Below, piece by piece: positions 61,642 through 64,000 of a stretch of 64,000 nt of DNA (positions are counted from its first letter, which is position 1; the number at the start of each line of letters is the position of its first letter). The translations under genes were made by a program, and so were the position numbers. This DNA comes from Diphasiastrum complanatum. Lineage: Eukaryota; Streptophyta; Lycopodiopsida; Lycopodiales; Lycopodiaceae. A model generated the notes under the pieces. That model did not search any database. It was given only the letters and a program-made list of their open reading frames with translations, and was not told where the DNA came from. The DNA is taken from the NCBI GenBank assembly GCA_029204225.1, contig CM055111.1:1746421-1810420 (forward strand), written 5' to 3'.

Positions 61642-62400
61642 TGTCGTGAAACTGTCTTTTCATTTTCGTTGTCGCAAACGATTTTGTGTCTTTGAATTTT
61701 CTTTTGCGCGGAAGCTTTACAGGGACCTAGACACGCAACTACACATCACAAAACAGATTCCATTCTAGCAATCAAGACAGATGGCACAAGATGGGGAGAT
61801 GCACGAAAAATAGATCAATCAATTATGATTTTTATTTTTAGTGCAACATCGTCAATGTCTCGCTCGTTGGCGAAATGACACTCTACTCTTTCGTTGTGTT
61901 CTGCTCGTTGGAAGACTTTCATGCACAACTCTTTCGTTTCTAGTCTTTTTCTTTTCTGCTCTACTCTCTACGTCTCTCCGTATTACAGAATCATGATCAT
62001 ACGTTATGATCCAGGAGAATAGTTTATATATCTCCACTGTGTGGAGTTTACAAGATAGCTAAACAGAGAATTACAAGACTAGTTAATACTAATCAACTAT
62101 TTAGTTACTCTCCGTCGTTGCTACTCGTTTCAGCTGGGCGTAAAGTCTACGACTCCAAGCCTGTTGAGTTGGCAGCTGGCAGCGCAAAAGATTTTCCCTT
62201 GTCTATTTCGTTTCTTTCGTGTCTTCTCGTTTTACATCCCTTTGCGATTTTTGCGGTTCAAGAGGTATGTTTATGATTCGCAAATAATTTGCGAATCGTT
62301 CGTCTTGGAAGTATGCTGACTTTCGCAAATTGTTTTGCGAATCGTTTGACCTTCAAGTCAAGGCTCGTTGACTTGCGTGTTGTGGCAAAGTTGCAGGAGT
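61642..62400 (-). mobile_element. Copia D 5' LTR (minus)
   Basis: On the minus strand the LTR ends AGTTTCACGACA next to the primer site. A TATA region (GAGATATATAAACTATTCTC) lies at 62017-62036. The outer boundary is uncertain, between about 62300 and 62480. Confidence 0.65.
62275..62297. promoter_or_regulatory. Perfect palindrome GATTCGCAAAT-A-ATTTGCGAATC
   Basis: An 11-bp inverted repeat with a one-base centre lies upstream of the copia D TATA. A related TTCGCAAATTGTTTTGCGAA follows at about 62322. It may be an LTR enhancer element; function is inferred from position only. Confidence 0.4.
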
Positions 62401-62559
62401 TCACCATTTTTGACACAATCTTGTGCAATCACAACACCTCAGTAAGATCCTGTAGGGTGTGTGGTGAAGTTCACACATGCTAAAACCTTCACAATGAGGA
62501 GGAGCATCAAGTGTCTCAAGAATCCATAAAGTTCAAGAAGAGGACAAGGAAGGCCCTAC

Positions 62560-62636
62560 ATATCATCAAGATGATGAGAGAGAGAGAGATGAAATCTTAA
62601 CAAATGGAGAGAGCTTGAGAAAGAGAGAGCTTAAAA

Positions 62637-62716
<80 letters not shown>
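62560..62716. repeat. (TG)n(GA)n compound microsatellite
   Basis: GT run 62637-62668, then GA run to about 62714, preceded by shorter GAGAGA tracts. Confidence 0.95.
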
Positions 62717-62717
<1 letters not shown>

Positions 62718-63021
62718 TAATCACTAACACAATGAAAGCAATAACTGTAGTAGCCTTGGTTCACCTATCACGCATAGATTCGTTCCCAAGGGAATAGTGC
62801 TTCCCTTGCGAAGTTAGCTTGCAAATCCTACTCTAACCACACCTAGATTAACCACATCTAACTATCCACCCTACTTTAACCACAAGCATGAGAAGGAAGA
62901 ATAGATTACAATGGGGGAGGTGCTTACATCCTATCCTCTCTAGTCTCTTAGAAATCATTAACAACATGCAAGTAGAGAGAAGAAACAAATGGAAAGCAAA
63001 TACAAAATGCAAAAACGAGAG

Positions 63022-63073
<52 letters not shown>

Positions 63074-63690
63074 CAAGGATGTTCAAATCTCATTTGGGCA
63101 TAATCTCCTCTTCCTATTGAACATGGAAATATGGTACAAAGGATGCCTTTTCATGGATGGGGAAGGCCCTTGCCCCTTTCTGCTATTGGTTAATTACAAT
63201 GGCAAGGATCCTAATCCAAGCCTCCTAAATTAACACAAAATGAATCTAATGGTTCCTTAAGAAAGCACAAGGGCACTCACATGATTCATGTGAGTTCTTA
63301 TTTGGGCCATTTTAGCTTTTTTATTAACAACTTGACTTAGGGCCTCTAATGTCCTTTTAGAGTTTTAGGCCCCTAGTCACTTATTCCTAATTCTACAAGT
63401 TCTACAAAACCAAATTGTCTGCTCATTGGGTTGGGCTTATACACGTAGGAAGCCAGTGCCCTCGCACTTATTGCTCTACATGTACAGTGTACTGTGGTGG
63501 GGCCCACTAAGTGCCCAACAATATCCCCACCTAAATAGGTGACGGTCCCACGACACCTGCCTGTGCTTGTTGTGGAAGAAGGCTGTCGACACATTTATTG
63601 CGGATGATGGAGTGTGTCAGAAAAAGCGTGGATAAAGATTGCTTACATAAAACATGAGGCTTTATTTGATGATGAGGAGCCTATCCTAAG
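62717..63690. other. Non-coding sequence, with (GA)n at 63018-63067; possible gypsy LTR
   Basis: It lies downstream of the minus-strand gypsy integrase end at 63695, so part may be its 3' LTR. No boundaries identified. Confidence 0.35.
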
Positions 63691-63694
63691 CTCT

Positions 63695-64000
63695 TCAAGA
63701 AGTGTTTGGAAAGGCTGGTGGCGACCAATACTTGTGTAACCGGCTACCGTTGATGGGCGTAGCAAACGGTGTCCCATCCATTGTTCCTAAAGTCACTACC
63801 CCTTGCGATAAGATGTCGGTGATGCGATAAGGGCCTTCGCCAGTGAACTTCAGCTTTCCTTTGATCGCCTTTGTCTTGTACATGAGGACTAAATCTCCTT
63901 TTTGAAGATTTTTCTTGTGAAGACGACGATCATGCCAGGCCTTGCGATGTGCTTTCTCTGCAGCAAAAGCATGGACCGCTAACAAGCATGTTTCGCACAA
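63695..64000 (-). pseudogene. Ty3/gypsy integrase C-terminus, runs off the window
   Basis: VHAFAAEKAHRKAWHDRRLH, KKNLQKGDLVLMYKTKAIKG, GKLKFTGEGPYRITDILSQG and DGTPFATPINGSRLHKYW form the integrase C-terminal (GPY/F) domain of a gypsy element. It is open for 101 codons, the best preserved gypsy frame here. The rest lies beyond 64000, so intactness is unknown. Confidence 0.82.

Overview
The window looks like nuclear DNA from a land plant with a large, repeat-rich genome. The plant Ty1/copia elements carry the usual initiator-Met primer site (TGGTATCAGAGC and variants), and there are Ty3/gypsy elements, hAT transposases of plant type, an LRR relic and telomere-like CCCTAAA words. Long AT-rich stretches contain no gene. 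Nothing bacterial (operons, Shine-Dalgarno sites, CRISPR) is present. The very long introns would suit a fern, lycophyte, bryophyte or gymnosperm, but I cannot name the species.

The main result is one host gene that appears to span about 49 kb on the + strand. Short exons at 7175-7262, 7628-7758, 8007-8084, 23931-23975, 28627-28678, 43405-43501 and 56310-56472 have AG/GT borders and matching codon phases. Joined, they read as one roughly 217-residue protein, ending at a TGA, that resembles the gamma-glutamylcyclotransferase-like (AIG2/GGCT-fold) family. Its introns of about 15.8, 14.7 and 12.8 kb hold most of the other features. A 180-bp exon-like segment (25288-25467) fits the phase but its membership is unproven, and a short family segment may be missing between exons 4 and 6.

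Layout: 1-3.6 kb, chromovirus (Ty3/gypsy) 3' end with LTR, a hAT-like terminus and a copia gag fragment. 7.1-8.1 kb, exons 1-3. 9.4-12.9 kb, unidentified ORF, AACTCTCGCA repeat field and a decayed small gypsy-like element. 14.0-14.9 kb, hAT relic without its catalytic core. 15.3 kb, a coherent unknown ORF. 16.8-23 kb, minus-strand copia wreckage and LTRs. 23.9-28.7 kb, exons 4-6 with a copia gag relic. 30.8-35 kb, G-rich block and a 3.7-kb inverted repeat built from two head-to-head hAT 3' ends. 35.3-36.7 kb, ~355-bp satellite. 37.4-42.8 kb, a multi-exon hAT transposase gene, nearly complete but broken. 43.4 kb, exon 7. 44.2-50.3 kb, minus-strand Ty3/gypsy element. 50.3-54.5 kb, copia fragments, microsatellites and minisatellites. 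54.9 kb, LRR relic. 56.3 kb, last exon. 58.4-62.4 kb, two convergent copia elements. 63.7-64 kb, a gypsy integrase running off the edge.

No transposable element here looks intact. Each has stops, frameshifts or deleted domains. The host exons, by contrast, are open and in phase, which suggests (but does not prove) a functional gene that has tolerated heavy insertion into its introns.
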